Virus record (IMG/VR): IMGVR_UViG_3300029286_000036
Location: 1 to 64,000 of that record
DNA length: 64,000 nt
Reading direction: 5' to 3' (one strand)
From: a virus
Below are positions 31,903 through 41,844 of this stretch, piece after piece. Position numbers and translations under genes: made by a program. Each line of letters starts with the position of its first letter. Within the stretch, counting starts at the first letter, position 1. A model generated the notes under the pieces. The model was not told the DNA's origin. It did no database searches and was given only the letters and a program-made list of their open reading frames with translations.

Positions 31903-34900
31903 CAGTACCACTATCGTCATCATCTGAACCCTCGAATTCTGCTTCCTCTAGCTCTTCTACCCTTACTAATAGTCCTGTTTTAGGGTCTTTTGCATAATCT
32001 GCACTGTTGTCTAGTACGGAATATCCCAATTCTTCATCTAAAAGCTCTGGAGGAGGTGCAGAAAAGCACTTTCCAGCTATATCTCTTTGAATTCCATAGG
32101 TTTTTTCTAAACTTACGGCTTCTACATCAGATTCAATTAGTCCTTCGCTTTGGGTTAATATGTATACTCCCATTGCCAAACTTGCACAGTTGTGTACAAC
32201 GTATCCATTTGCCACATAACTATTATCTTCTTCAACAGATAAATTATATACGAAGCCATTGTACTGAAAATCCTCGTTTTTATTTATCTTGGAAGCAACA
32301 TATTTTCCATCAAAAGTGTTTTTACTATTTAAAGATACTTCGGATACATCTTGGGGTCTGTAAAGAGTAATCCAGTATTGGTCTTTAGTCTTTTTTTCAT
32401 ATCTGTGTCTAGTGCATTGACTTATGTTAGTATGGTATCCCTCTCTAATAGCTAACTCTCTCATGCTAAGAGCTAACTCTTTTGATGTAGTTGCTCCTAC
32501 TCTATAATTTCTTGTTCTGCAAGAATCTGCCTTAAGCCATCCGTACAATACATACTTATTCCTAAAAGAATAGTCTTCAAAAAAAGATGGAAGCACCTTT
32601 TCTGACTCAAACGAGTAACACTTGCTAAATAGATTCCATATAACTTTTGAATGAAAATTTAATATTAAACAATTACGGTGTACCTGAATCTGACTATTTA
32701 TGCCAATTTTAAGTAAAAACTTCTGTAATATTCTGCAAAGTCTACCATCTTTTTTAGCATTAAAAGCTAAATTACATCTATAATGAGACTTTTCTCCATC
32801 TTTTGCTGCCCAACCATCTCCCAAAAAATATCCCAATATAAAGGACATCATTTTATCTATTTTAATAGAGTTTACTTTAGTTAGATTATTTGCTCCTATT
32901 TCGAATTCATTATATTTTAATCTAGTATTTTCCACGTATCTGGGAGTTACTGTTTTATAACTCTTTTTCCAGTTCTGTAAATCTACCCACTTGTACTGAA
33001 TATACTCCTTCTTATCTCCTGTGCCATAAAAGGGAATGTTAGCTAACACTGGATGATTATCTGTTATCATTACATCTAAGTTTCCAAAACTACGAATCTT
33101 TTTTAGATATCCATTAAAAGGAACTTCGCTTACATCTAATACTGGTTTGAATCTTCCATTATGTGTTAAAACTAAATCTCCACGTTTAATGTCTGTTATC
33201 CTTTTATGACCGTTAATTGTTCTAATTAATGTTGCTGGATGAAAACAGTAATCGTCGTGCCCACCTGCTGGATGCCCTATTCTAATCTTACCTGTTGAAC
33301 TTACTTCTACCTGAAGTTCCTTTATTTCCTTAATGGTAGGAACGTGGTCTAGTAAGTCTATTAATTGTGAATCAGTTAAGTATTTGAGATTCTTATATAT
33401 TTTCTGCTTAAACATGTTATTCCATGTTATTTCTGTTAAAACTAAATTAAACTGAGCAAATATTTCCCTTAATGGATTGTATGAAAATTGGTCTGCAAAT
33501 ATCTGGTCGAAGTCATATTGCTTATTGAGTTCTCTTATTACTTTAGCTACTTCAAAAGCCTTTACCGGAGCTTTAGGAGTTCCATGAAATCCTACTGTTG
33601 CAAATTGCTTTATTCTATTTCCTAATTTACCCACAATATTAACAGTAAAGCGGTCTCCTTTGAATGCTGAGTCTATGGAGCATATGTATCTAACTCCTTG
33701 AAGTTTAGAAGCAGGAGGTACTACTGAGGTTCCTAGCATGATTGCTTGGTCTATAGATGCAATGTTAAAGAAATTGCTTATAGATTGAAGGAAATTAGCT
33801 CTATACTCCCTGTCAAAGTTAGTTGGGTCTTCTTTGTGCTCATCTTTGTATTCCTCTGGGTCATATCTATCATTAAAAACCCATGAAGGAGACTTTAATA
33901 TTAAGTATTTTGTAGAAAACTCATCTCTTTTTTCATATTTTTCATAAAAATAACCACTTTTAGCATTTGGGGTTGATATTTCAATCCATAATCCTTGTTT
34001 ACCGAATTGTAACATAGATGGCTTTAAAGCTCTAACTATAGATTTTGCTGTTTCTTTGGAATCCATTTCGGCTCCCCAGAATGCAATTTCGTCATTGATT
34101 ATACATGGACATGCTGAACCTCGAGAAGATTTAGAAGATGCAGCATTGGTTCTTATTCTTACAAATGAGTAAGAAATTCTACCTTTTTCATCTCTAAATG
34201 GCACTTTTAAGTTTATTACATTAAATGTGTTTTTAGCATGTTTGTTTACTAATCTACATAGAGCAGGAGAATCTTCTATTATTGCTCTAATCTCGGATAC
34301 TGTTTCATCTGAAAATTCTTTAGATTGACTTAATACTAAGATAGTTGCTACTTTTTTACGACCTAATTGAGCTTTCCAATTTTCCTTTAAAGCAGCATAT
34401 ACAGCGAGAATGGAAGCTATTTGGGTATTGTGTGTAACTAATCCATTTGCTAATAAATATAAGTGAGTATCATTATTAAGTGTTAAATCGTAACAATGTT
34501 CTTTTCTAGGATTTTTCATTTTAACGCCAGCATATTTAACATTAGAATTATGAGGGTCAATCGCATCGAATTCTGGTCTGTATTTTTTTCTATCACATAC
34601 TAAGTAGGCGGTTAGTTCTTTTAATATTCTGATTGCATCATTATTGTTATATCTCAATCTGTACACTGGTCCATTTTTGTATTTAGCTCTATTGTCCACA
34701 TATATCTTTAAACTTACTGAAAATAGGTCTAAAAACAATGCTTGGGCTGCTTCTACAACTATTTTTGCTTGCATATCTAATCCAATTGACATTCTATTGT
34801 GCTTTTTATTAAATCTAACTCCGCCATCTGTGTCAATTAATCCTGCTAAAAATTCTAATTGGGAAGTTCTGTTCCATGTTCTTATTTCTTCTAAATCACA

Positions 34901-35827
34901 GATTTTATCATAAGAATGTCTTCCATCTAACCATTCTCTGTAAAATGGAACGCTGTCTTTATCTACTCGTTTTAATCTCCAACTATAATTATTCTTATTC
35001 TCGGAACTATGTTCAACTCTTAACAATCTAGCTACTTTGTCTACTACTGATACATCAGCAGAAGAAATCTCAACGACTCCTTCTCTTAGTGGGCAACATC
35101 CGTCTCCTAACAATGCACCTAAAGCATATGCTTCGGTAATTTCTTTAGTACCTCCAGAAATTTCAGTATATTCTCTTGCTATTCCATCTAATTTATTAGT
35201 GAATTTTTTAATCTCTTTTACTCTTCTTTTTCCACTTCTCCAGTCATGTGCTAACCATCTATGCTCTTTAGTACATGTTGCCATTACTTCTCTATTTCTA
35301 ACTAAATCCACTACATCCTTTATTCCTTGGTCATGCGTTCCTATTACTTCAGTTAAAGATACTGTTCCATCTGCATTATATCCATAAACTAAATCTCCAA
35401 CTTTTATATCTTCAATTTTCTTACTTCCTGTAGGTGTTTTTACTAGTGTTCCCTCAGCTAAACATTTGCCACCTCTTCTTCCTACGATAAGTGATATATC
35501 TCTAATGGTTAAAATGCTTTTAAAATCATATTCTTTTTCTGTATAATACTCATACAATTCCACTTCAGTCATCTGAGTAGTTATTAATTGAAATTCTTCC
35601 TTTCCCAAATCCTCTTGAAATACTGAAAATTTAGTTTCGGAATCTAATTCCTGACCCATTACTAATTTAATAAGAACTCTCTGTCCTGTAGTAAGTTTCA
35701 TATTAATGAAACCCTTAGCTTCAACGAAGTTCTTGATGGGGTCTCTCATTATCTGCTTATGCAATTCACAGAAAAGAACATCAAACTGCTCTTCTGTCAA
35801 TTTCTCTATTTTATCAAAATCTTGCAT
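31895..35827 (-). CDS. terL: Terminase large subunit with two inteins
   Basis: 1310 codons; without the two inteins the protein is 611 residues, a normal TerL size. The ATPase P-loop GRRGGK-T is split by intein 1 after Lys121. Walker B is CPCIINDEIAFWG (573-585). The nuclease domain shows ICSIDSAFKGDR (715-726), IFADQFSYNP and HDDY-C, the last being split by intein 2 after Tyr860. TerL cuts and pumps DNA into the prohead. Splicing is needed for both its ATPase and its nuclease. Directly follows TerS. Confidence 0.93.
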   Translation of the reverse strand: MQDFDKIEKLTEEQFDVLFCELHKQIMRDPIKNFVEAKGFINMKLTTGQRVLIKLVMGQELDSETKFSVFQEDLGKEEFQLITTQMTEVELYEYYTEKEYDFKSILTIRDISLIVGRRGGKCLAEGTLVKTPTGSKKIEDIKVGDLVYGYNADGTVSLTEVIGTHDQGIKDVVDLVRNREVMATCTKEHRWLAHDWRSGKRRVKEIKKFTNKLDGIAREYTEISGGTKEITEAYALGALLGDGCCPLREGVVEISSADVSVVDKVARLLRVEHSSENKNNYSWRLKRVDKDSVPFYREWLDGRHSYDKICDLEEIRTWNRTSQLEFLAGLIDTDGGVRFNKKHNRMSIGLDMQAKIVVEAAQALFLDLFSVSLKIYVDNRAKYKNGPVYRLRYNNNDAIRILKELTAYLVCDRKKYRPEFDAIDPHNSNVKYAGVKMKNPRKEHCYDLTLNNDTHLYLLANGLVTHNTQIASILAVYAALKENWKAQLGRKKVATILVLSQSKEFSDETVSEIRAIIEDSPALCRLVNKHAKNTFNVINLKVPFRDEKGRISYSFVRIRTNAASSKSSRGSACPCIINDEIAFWGAEMDSKETAKSIVRALKPSMLQFGKQGLWIEISTPNAKSGYFYEKYEKRDEFSTKYLILKSPSWVFNDRYDPEEYKDEHKEDPTNFDREYRANFLQSISNFFNIASIDQAIMLGTSVVPPASKLQGVRYICSIDSAFKGDRFTVNIVGKLGNRIKQFATVGFHGTPKAPVKAFEVAKVIRELNKQYDFDQIFADQFSYNPLREIFAQFNLVLTEITWNNMFKQKIYKNLKYLTDSQLIDLLDHVPTIKEIKELQVEVSSTGKIRIGHPAGGHDDYCFHPATLIRTINGHKRITDIKRGDLVLTHNGRFKPVLDVSEVPFNGYLKKIRSFGNLDVMITDNHPVLANIPFYGTGDKKEYIQYKWVDLQNWKKSYKTVTPRYVENTRLKYNEFEIGANNLTKVNSIKIDKMMSFILGYFLGDGWAAKDGEKSHYRCNLAFNAKKDGRLCRILQKFLLKIGINSQIQVHRNCLILNFHSKVIWNLFSKCYSFESEKVLPSFFEDYSFRNKYVLYGWLKADSCRTRNYRVGATTSKELALSMRELAIREGYHTNISQCTRHRYEKKTKDQYWITLYRPQDVSEVSLNSKNTFDGKYVASKINKNEDFQYNGFVYNLSVEEDNSYVANGYVVHNCASLAMGVYILTQSEGLIESDVEAVSLEKTYGIQRDIAGKCFSAPPPELLDEELGYSVLDNSADYAKDPKTGLLVRVEELEEAEFEGSDDDDSGTVV
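32189..33247 (-). mobile_element. Intein 2 of TerL (353 aa, LAGLIDADG)
   Basis: Begins CFHPATLIRT and ends SYVANGYVVHN, followed by Cys as +1 residue. The splicing block with ITDNHPVL is block B-like. Endonuclease motifs are FILGYFLGDGWA (136-147) and a degenerate YVLYGWLKADS (232-242). Inserted in the TerL nuclease motif between HDDY and CASLAMG. Boundaries follow standard intein rules (Cys1, His-Asn end, Cys+1). Confidence 0.92.
34427..35464 (-). mobile_element. Intein 1 of TerL (346 aa, LAGLIDADG)
   Basis: Begins CLAEGTLVKTPTG and ends HLYLLANGLVTHN with Thr as +1 residue. Block B is near CTKEHRW. Endonuclease motifs are YALGALLGDGC (113-123) and FLAGLIDTDGG (205-215), both with the catalytic Asp. 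Inserted inside the P-loop, between GRRGGK and TQIAS. Confidence 0.95.
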
Positions 35828-36426
35828 TATTCGTGTTCATCCTTTTCTTCAAATAGTTCTGAGTATTCTGAAATATCTATTATATCTGGAACCTCTAACT
35901 CCTTTACCGGTTGACCTGCTGCCATTATCTCATTTAGTTTATCTAATATCTTATACAGCCCTTCTCCCACATTAAAGGATTCTCTTAGATTTCTAATTTC
36001 ATTAGCCACATTGGGGATTTTGATTGGTATTACCATCCCATCCGTATCTTTCATTTCTACGCCAGAATCTGGATAAACTTTATTTAAGTGACCATATCTC
36101 TCATAATAAGCTGAGTAGCCTTCCATTAGTTTTTCTAATTGAATTAATTTAAGCTTTTTAAATCCATTTTCTAAACTCAATAATTTTTCAGCTTGCTGAA
36201 TCTGAGAATTTTGAATCTTGGCAACCCCACTCCTGATATATGCCTTTCTCAAGTCCACCCAATTATTTTCTTTAGAAAGTTCCTCTACCGTATTATATGT
36301 CATCTTATATCTTTTAGCAAGGTCAGCTATAGTAATATCTTCTGTAATAAATACTGATTGTAATTCTTCAACAGTTGGACCTTGTGCTTTTTTATAATCT
36401 TTAATTTTTTTAATATCATAAGCCAT
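35827..36426 (-). CDS. terS: Terminase small subunit
   Basis: About 199 residues from the ATG at 36426, which has AAGGAG upstream; the longer frame overlaps the previous gene. It lies directly before terL, sharing a base with its start. An N-terminal helix-turn-helix (TIADLAKRYKMTYNTVEELS) is the DNA-binding part that selects the packaging site. The middle is helical for oligomerisation, the C-terminus acidic (ELFEEKDEHE), typical of the TerL-contact tail. Confidence 0.8.
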   Translation of the reverse strand: MAYDIKKIKDYKKAQGPTVEELQSVFITEDITIADLAKRYKMTYNTVEELSKENNWVDLRKAYIRSGVAKIQNSQIQQAEKLLSLENGFKKLKLIQLEKLMEGYSAYYERYGHLNKVYPDSGVEMKDTDGMVIPIKIPNVANEIRNLRESFNVGEGLYKILDKLNEIMAAGQPVKELEVPDIIDISEYSELFEEKDEHE

Positions 36427-36430
36427 AATA

Positions 36431-36832
36431 CTACTCCTTGTCCATAACATTAAAAATACTTTCGATTTTAGGTTCTTTAGCTTTTTTCTTAGCATATTCA
36501 AGTTCTGCTTTCCACCTATCTTCTTTCATTATGATTTTAACTGAGTAGTTAGGTAGTTGTTCCTGAATTCCATTTATTATCTTAATTGCTAAGTTTCTTT
36601 GTATTCTTTTAAATTTACCTAGAAAGTTAGTTTTTATGTAAACCGAAATCACTTTATCAGGTGAATCTATTATGAGTTCTACATAACGAATAATCCAAGA
36701 AACTTGATATATATTGACATAAAGATGATTAACCAAGGGAGTCTCTTGAACTGCCTCGTTCTCGTAAAGAAACTTCATGCTCTGGTTTATGTTAATAGCC
36801 CTTTCGTCCAGTTGGGTTTGCTTGCTTGTCAT
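36431..36832 (-). CDS. Hypothetical protein, 133 aa
   Basis: GGGAG site. Helical start, central beta part (VISVYIKTNFLGKFKRIQRN) and basic end. Sits just before terS, overlapping the small coiled-coil gene by 41 bases in another frame. It may assist packaging by position, but no family is recognised. Confidence 0.5.
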   Translation of the reverse strand: MTSKQTQLDERAININQSMKFLYENEAVQETPLVNHLYVNIYQVSWIIRYVELIIDSPDKVISVYIKTNFLGKFKRIQRNLAIKIINGIQEQLPNYSVKIIMKEDRWKAELEYAKKKAKEPKIESIFNVMDKE

Positions 36833-36992
36833 TTATCTCCCTCATTGCTTGTTCATAACGGTAAATCTTGCTCCATACTTTAAAAAACGGGTCATCGTGA
36901 ATGTCCATTCCTTGTGCAATCAATTCATCTAGCTGAGGTTTTAATACTTTAATTTCCGCTTCCATTTCTTGAACTGTCTCGGTAACTGCCAC
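36792..36992 (-). CDS. Hypothetical coiled-coil protein, 66 aa
   Basis: GTG start with AAGGAG. Helical (VQEMEAEIKVLKPQLDELIA) with a basic end (NPTGRKGY). First gene of the packaging operon, just below the promoter at 37053-37081. Confidence 0.55.
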   Translation of the reverse strand: MAVTETVQEMEAEIKVLKPQLDELIAQGMDIHDDPFFKVWSKIYRYEQAMREINDKQANPTGRKGY

Positions 36993-37052
36993 GTTAATCT
37001 CCTTTTTACGGTTCTATAAACCTTGTATACGAAATTAACCTCCATACTTTGG

Positions 37053-37081
37053 ATTATATCATGTTTTGATTAGAAAGGCAA
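37053..37081 (-). promoter_or_regulatory. Promoter TTGCCT-17-TATAAT
   Basis: Minus strand: AAAATAGTCCTTGCCT, 17 bp ending TGA, TATAAT. Directly after the resolvase stop codon; starts the terS-terL transcript. Confidence 0.85.
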
Positions 37082-37089
37082 GGACTATT

Positions 37090-37692
37090 TTATTCTTCTA
37101 CAAATTTTAAATAAGCCGATGCCATTGCTATGGAATCTACAACGTCATTATCTGTAGCATTATTCTCCACATCAAAGGGAGTATTGTAGGTTTTATTAAC
37201 ATAATACTGAGCCAAATGCTTGGGAGTTATGATTATTAGCTTTCTACTTCCTCTTTGAAGTTTTTTATTCATAAGCTTATTCTCTTTATTATGAATCTTA
37301 TTTTCTTCAGAAAGTTTTAGACCTAAAAGATATCTCCATCCATTGTAACCCGTTACGTTCATGAAGACTACCCTTTTTATATCTTTAATGATTGTATATA
37401 AAACAATCCAATGTAAACCATCCAGTGTTTTTTGTCCTAAATAATTTTTTGAACCACTAATCTCCTCTATTAGTATAGTTTTGGGATTAATTCTTTCCAC
37501 TAATTTTTTAATTTCATTAGCTATGGATATCATTTTAATTAACTGAATTTCTGGATAACCTAACTTTCTTTGATATTTATCTAATTTTGGTAAAATCGCC
37601 CCATACTCTATTAATTCCTTAGTATCCATATTAAAGACAGACCATCCTGTACATGCTGTACTAAGGTCAAGACTTAAAATAAAATTATCCAT
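37090..37692 (-). CDS. RuvC-like Holliday junction resolvase
   Basis: 200 residues with the RNase H/RuvC fold: ILSLDLSTACTGWSVF (first Asp), TILIEEISGSKN (Glu), and an acidic C-terminal motif NATDNDVVDSIAMASAY. Cuts branched DNA before packaging; position just before the terminase operon fits. Its start overlaps the end of the HNH endonuclease gene by eight bases. Confidence 0.82.
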   Translation of the reverse strand: MDNFILSLDLSTACTGWSVFNMDTKELIEYGAILPKLDKYQRKLGYPEIQLIKMISIANEIKKLVERINPKTILIEEISGSKNYLGQKTLDGLHWIVLYTIIKDIKRVVFMNVTGYNGWRYLLGLKLSEENKIHNKENKLMNKKLQRGSRKLIIITPKHLAQYYVNKTYNTPFDVENNATDNDVVDSIAMASAYLKFVEE

Positions 37693-38404
37693 GAGTTTTT
37701 ACCACCAATCTACATAATTCAACAAATTCTTCTATATTAGAAATATGTTTCATTAAATTTACCTGCTTACTACAGATTCTAATATTATCTTTTGAGTATC
37801 CTTTATTTGAATCTAATCTATCTATAGAGGCATCCCATCTTCCGCCATCATGAGTTAATTCTTTATTTGTGTAAAAGCACTTTCCTTTCTGACTATTATA
37901 CTGATTGACCACATCTTCGAAAGATAAACTAAATTCTATTTTCCTATTAGCTGAACTCTGTTCTGCTACTTTAAATCTATCGTAAAGAGACCTCATCTCT
38001 TTACTAAGTCCCTCTACCCATCTTCGATAAAGTAATTTACTCTTTTGCTCTTCAGTTAAGCACTTAGCTAATTTTTGTTCTTTTCTCTTTTCTAAAATCT
38101 GAGGTAAATTCTGTCTTCTCCTCTCTTTTTGATTTATTCTTATCTCTTCTAAATTCTTTTTATAATATTCCTTTTTATAATCACAAATATATTCTTTATG
38201 CTTTAGGTAATACTTCTTTTTATTTAAACTAATCTTCTCTTTATTTTCTATTCTATGTTTTTTTCTACAATCAAAACAGTATCTTACCCATCCAGATAAG
38301 GTATTGGCATCCCTTCCCTTTCTTTTAGTAAAATACTTATGGGCATCTTCTACTGAACAACTAAAGTTACATGATTTACATTTAATACTAATTTTAGAAT
38401 CCAT
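37685..38404 (-). CDS. HNH homing endonuclease
   Basis: 239 residues. Cys pairs at the start (CKSCNFSC and CFDCRKKH) form a zinc site, followed by a long basic helix region and a C-terminal nuclease core GKCFYTNKELTH … SIDRLDSNKGYSKDNIRICS, like endonuclease VII/HNH proteins. The ATG lies seven bases after an extended -10 box and there is no ribosome site, so translation is probably leaderless. Located between the DUF2061 operon and the resolvase gene. Confidence 0.82.
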   Translation of the reverse strand: MDSKISIKCKSCNFSCSVEDAHKYFTKRKGRDANTLSGWVRYCFDCRKKHRIENKEKISLNKKKYYLKHKEYICDYKKEYYKKNLEEIRINQKERRRQNLPQILEKRKEQKLAKCLTEEQKSKLLYRRWVEGLSKEMRSLYDRFKVAEQSSANRKIEFSLSFEDVVNQYNSQKGKCFYTNKELTHDGGRWDASIDRLDSNKGYSKDNIRICSKQVNLMKHISNIEEFVELCRLVVKTHG

Positions 38405-38411
38405 AATCTTT

Positions 38412-38420
38412 ATTATATCA
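38412..38420 (-). promoter_or_regulatory. Extended -10 promoter TGATATAAT of the HNH gene
   Basis: Minus strand TTATGATATAATAAAGATT then ATG. No -35 box at 17 bp. The start codon falls at the expected transcription start. Confidence 0.65.
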
Positions 38421-38461
38421 TAATTTTTAAAAAGTTATTTCCGAATTTCACTATTACTTTA

Positions 38462-38785
38462 TTAAATATCTGATATCTTCTTTCTCCTTTCGCCTTTTTC
38501 ATCGAGACAGTTCATCTGTATTATAGCCTCGTCCGTTCCTGATTCTTTATTGATGGCAATTAGGTCATCTATGCTAGTTTCTCTTGAATGATTCCTAGCT
38601 CTTTCCTTTAGCATCTGTTCCATATCTTTATGCTTAGACTTTCCAGTTGCCTCGTCTGCACAAACCATCATCTTTCCAGAAGGTGCCATTATCATCTCTT
38701 CCCACTCTTCTTTAGGAGTAGGCTGTCCCTTCATTGTACGCAAAACTTCATTTGTTTTTAAGTTTCTGTAATACTTTAGTGCCAT
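38462..38785 (-). CDS. Hypothetical protein, 107 aa
   Basis: AGGAG site. Starts MALKYYRNLKTNEVLRTMKG and continues with charged helical sequence. Similar starts are common in small phage proteins. Overlaps the DUF2061 gene by 38 bases. Function unknown. Confidence 0.6.
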   Translation of the reverse strand: MALKYYRNLKTNEVLRTMKGQPTPKEEWEEMIMAPSGKMMVCADEATGKSKHKDMEQMLKERARNHSRETSIDDLIAINKESGTDEAIIQMNCLDEKGERRKKISDI

Positions 38786-39023
38786 TGGCTTTGCTCCTAT
38801 ACTTTTTTAAATACTTTATGTATCGGTAAACTAATTCATGAATGTAATAAGCTATCATCGCAGTTCCATTAAATACAATAGTAAATTTTGTAGCTTGGGA
38901 TGACGATGCTCCCATGGCAGCACTTACTGCAAAGCCAAGAACCACAGAAATGATTCTCCATGTCAGAGTCTTATAAATCGTTTTTGTTTTGAATAAATAC
39001 TCAGATGTAGTCGGTCTCTTCAT
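38748..39023 (-). CDS. DUF2061 small membrane protein
   Basis: 91 residues. The pattern KTLTWRIISVVLGFAVSAAM, then IVFNGTAMIAYYIHELVYRY, matches DUF2061, a two-span membrane protein found in bacteria and phages. Role unknown. ATG overlaps the sbcC stop (ATGA) with GGGAG upstream. Confidence 0.75.
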   Translation of the reverse strand: MKRPTTSEYLFKTKTIYKTLTWRIISVVLGFAVSAAMGASSSQATKFTIVFNGTAMIAYYIHELVYRYIKYLKKYRSKANGTKVLQKLKNK

Positions 39024-40915
39024 ATCTCCCTACTTATCCCCCCTTTTAACTCTACAGTAAAGGTCTTATTCACTATGGTTTTAGCGACGCTGTTGTGCTC
39101 AATTATTATAGTTGGCTTATTAAGCGTTTTAAATATCTCTATGCACTTAATCATACTGCTTTCAGATAAATTTTGGAAAGGTTCATCAAAAATTGCTAAG
39201 TTAATGTTTGACTTTCTGACACTTACCATCTCAGCTAAAGCCAAATCTCCTGCCAAAGCTAATCTAGCACCCTGTCCACCAGATAATGTACCTAAACTAC
39301 ATTCCTCTCCATTCAAATTAATACGAGTTGTGATTTTCATATCATCATTATTAAAATTTACTTTAATTGGCATTTCAAATAATAGAGACGAATACTTGTT
39401 AAGCTTTCTTGATAATTCTCCTAGGGAACTATTAAAAACGTACGACTTAACTTCTTTAAATCCTGTCTTAAGCATATCTAATCTGTCTATATAAGCTGAT
39501 TTTTCTGCTAATAATGCTTGAGTAACTAGCAGATTCTCATTACAAGTTTCTAATTTTAGTTCATATTTAGCTTTTTCATCAACTAAATCATCAACTTTGA
39601 AATCTCCTGCTACTAGTAGTGTTCTACTTTCCTTAGCTAAATCTTCTTTTTGTCTTTCTATCTGCTTACTTAAATTCTCTGCTTCTTTTTGAGCAATCTT
39701 AGCTAAATTTAAGTCTTGATTTTCTTGTTTAATCTCAGCATTGATTACTCTTATCTGTATATCTAATTGAGTTGTCTCATTTTTAAGCTGAGTTTCATCA
39801 TAGTCTACTTCCGCTTTTATCTGAGCATCCAAAGAGTCTAACTCAATTGCAAGCTCTTCTATGCTCTTACTGATACTTTCCATTTCTGAAACAGCATGTG
39901 ACGTGTCTGCGTTCTCTAAAGTCGTGCCACATGTTGGACAAATCTTGGTCGGATTTTGGACGAATGCTTCTAGTTTAGCTAGTTCTTTTGCAAGAGACTC
40001 AAGTCTCCTATACTGACTATTATAAGAATTTTGTAGCTTTATTTTGAATCTCTTTTTTTCTTCTATGCTCCCAAGGGAAATCATAGTTTCTTGTCTTACT
40101 TTCTCTACTTTAGCTTTTTCTGCTTCAAGTTCGTTTATTTTTGAATTTATAGCTTCTTCATTTACTTCGATTTTGCTGAGGTCAGCAAACTTGATTTTGT
40201 CTTTACACAGCCTCATTTCCATGTCATCTATTCTAGTTTGTACTTCTTTTACCTTTCTCGCAGCTTGTTCTTCTCTTTCTACCATTCTTTTGTCTACTAT
40301 CCCCAATAATTCCCCAATATGAGATTGTTCACTGATTATACCATTAAGTGTTACTTTTAATGAATCATGACTTGACTTCTCGACTTTAAGCATATCATGT
40401 GCTTTCTTATAGGCTTTATCAAATACCTGAAGATTTAAGATTTCTGATAAAATCTTGGCTTTTTCTTCTGGAGTTGATGATATGAACTTGTCATGCTGAT
40501 TTTGAGGAAAATAACAAGACATGCAAAACGTCTTAAATGACATTCCAAGTACATTATCAATCATTTCTTGAGTTTCTTTTGCATCTTTACCTGTTATAAT
40601 CTCATCATTAAGAGTTAATAGATATACCTTATTTGGAGTTCTGGAGCGTACTATGCTCTTATAAACTGGATGGTCTATGGTAACTTCTCCATAACATCCT
40701 TTCTGCCCTCTTCGAACAACCTCATCTACTTTAATGTCTTTAGGTATCTCACCAAAAAGAATCCAACAAAGAGCATTAACTGTAGCTGATTTTCCAGAGC
40801 CTTCATTACAGTCATCGTCGGCATTGTAACCTTGAATCAAAGTGATATTATGGTCTAGGTCAAATTTTAAGCTATCCCATGATTGGAAGTTTTTTGCTGA
40901 TATACTTTTAATCAT
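39020..40915 (-). CDS. sbcC: SbcC/Rad50-like (T4 gp46-type) ATPase
   Basis: 631 residues. N-terminal ABC ATPase half with ITLIQGYNADDDCNEGSGKS (P-loop), long coiled coil (~165-490) with a zinc hook ICPTCG (C326, C329), and C-terminal half with the signature LGTLSGGQGARLALAGDLAL and Walker B NLAIFDEPFQNLS. Works with the SbcD partner encoded just upstream to process DNA ends in recombination-dependent replication. The two genes overlap by four bases. Confidence 0.92.
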   Translation of the reverse strand: MIKSISAKNFQSWDSLKFDLDHNITLIQGYNADDDCNEGSGKSATVNALCWILFGEIPKDIKVDEVVRRGQKGCYGEVTIDHPVYKSIVRSRTPNKVYLLTLNDEIITGKDAKETQEMIDNVLGMSFKTFCMSCYFPQNQHDKFISSTPEEKAKILSEILNLQVFDKAYKKAHDMLKVEKSSHDSLKVTLNGIISEQSHIGELLGIVDKRMVEREEQAARKVKEVQTRIDDMEMRLCKDKIKFADLSKIEVNEEAINSKINELEAEKAKVEKVRQETMISLGSIEEKKRFKIKLQNSYNSQYRRLESLAKELAKLEAFVQNPTKICPTCGTTLENADTSHAVSEMESISKSIEELAIELDSLDAQIKAEVDYDETQLKNETTQLDIQIRVINAEIKQENQDLNLAKIAQKEAENLSKQIERQKEDLAKESRTLLVAGDFKVDDLVDEKAKYELKLETCNENLLVTQALLAEKSAYIDRLDMLKTGFKEVKSYVFNSSLGELSRKLNKYSSLLFEMPIKVNFNNDDMKITTRINLNGEECSLGTLSGGQGARLALAGDLALAEMVSVRKSNINLAIFDEPFQNLSESSMIKCIEIFKTLNKPTIIIEHNSVAKTIVNKTFTVELKGGISREI

Positions 40916-41844
40916 TTGCAGCTCCTTAGAATCTCTGCTCCAATTTTTACAGTTTCATCATCTACACCTTTGATGTTTCTAGCCCAATCCTCAAATTGCG
41001 ATACACAATCTACAGTTTCGTCAATTGATACACTTGTCTCAAACTCATCTGTAGGTCTTTCTATAAAACGCACATTAAGATACTCTTTCTTTGGAAATGA
41101 GTTAATCTGCTCTTGAGTTCCATTTAAAATAAATCGGTAAATATCCCCCTCAACTAAGTTAATTTCTTGAGGAGAGCTACAATCCACATTTAATGATTTA
41201 TGCTGTGGAAAATTAGATTTTATGAGTTCTAATGATTGAGTTTCAGTCTCGTAACATGCTATAAATTTATCTTGGTCTGTTTCTCCAAAGGATTTACTAA
41301 AAGGAGTACCTAGAAAAGTTAATTTATCTTCATGTTGGTATTTATGAAAGTGTCCTGCTATAACTCGTTTAAAGCTACTCAGTTGTTCTTTAACTACCCC
41401 CTCTTCGGCTTTATAACCATTCCCATAGTCATAACCGACGATTCCTTGATGTATCATTAAAGTATCGACGCTATTACTAGCTAAAACCGACTTAAGTGCT
41501 ACCAAATCGTGGATATATGGTACGAAAAAGACGTTATCTATTACTTGTGGTTCATCTATTATAGTCACATTCTTTAATTCTTTAAGAGTTTCAAGACTGT
41601 GTTCTTTAGAGTCCAGCGATATTAAATCATGATTTCCTACTAGAACTATGAAGTTTAATTTAGATTCCTTAAATCGTTTATAATACAGATTCAAGCACTC
41701 TGCTCTTACTATTGCCTTATTATCTAGCAAATCTCCTAGTAATATCGTAGGATTTCCTATCTGTTCTATGATATCAAATAGATGATTTACTTTGTCGGTA
41801 TCTTTAAGAGTAGCGTGTATGTCTCCTATTATGGTATAAACCAT
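40912..41844 (-). CDS. sbcD: SbcD/Mre11-like (T4 gp47-type) nuclease
   Basis: 310 residues. Phosphoesterase motifs: IGDIHATLKDTD (start), ILLGDLLDNK (~35-44), VLVGNHDLIS (~67-76), MIHQGIVGYD (~129-138) and VIAGHFHKYQH (~157-167). C-terminal capping region to residue 310. Forms the nuclease subunit of the Mre11-Rad50-type complex with the downstream SbcC. AGGAG site. Confidence 0.92.
   Translation of the reverse strand: MVYTIIGDIHATLKDTDKVNHLFDIIEQIGNPTILLGDLLDNKAIVRAECLNLYYKRFKESKLNFIVLVGNHDLISLDSKEHSLETLKELKNVTIIDEPQVIDNVFFVPYIHDLVALKSVLASNSVDTLMIHQGIVGYDYGNGYKAEEGVVKEQLSSFKRVIAGHFHKYQHEDKLTFLGTPFSKSFGETDQDKFIACYETETQSLELIKSNFPQHKSLNVDCSSPQEINLVEGDIYRFILNGTQEQINSFPKKEYLNVRFIERPTDEFETSVSIDETVDCVSQFEDWARNIKGVDDETVKIGAEILRSCK

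Noticed and set aside
31895-35827. TerL as a 1310-residue fusion protein with new domains
   Set aside because: The extra sequence falls into two complete inteins with standard ends; the rest is a normal-sized terminase.
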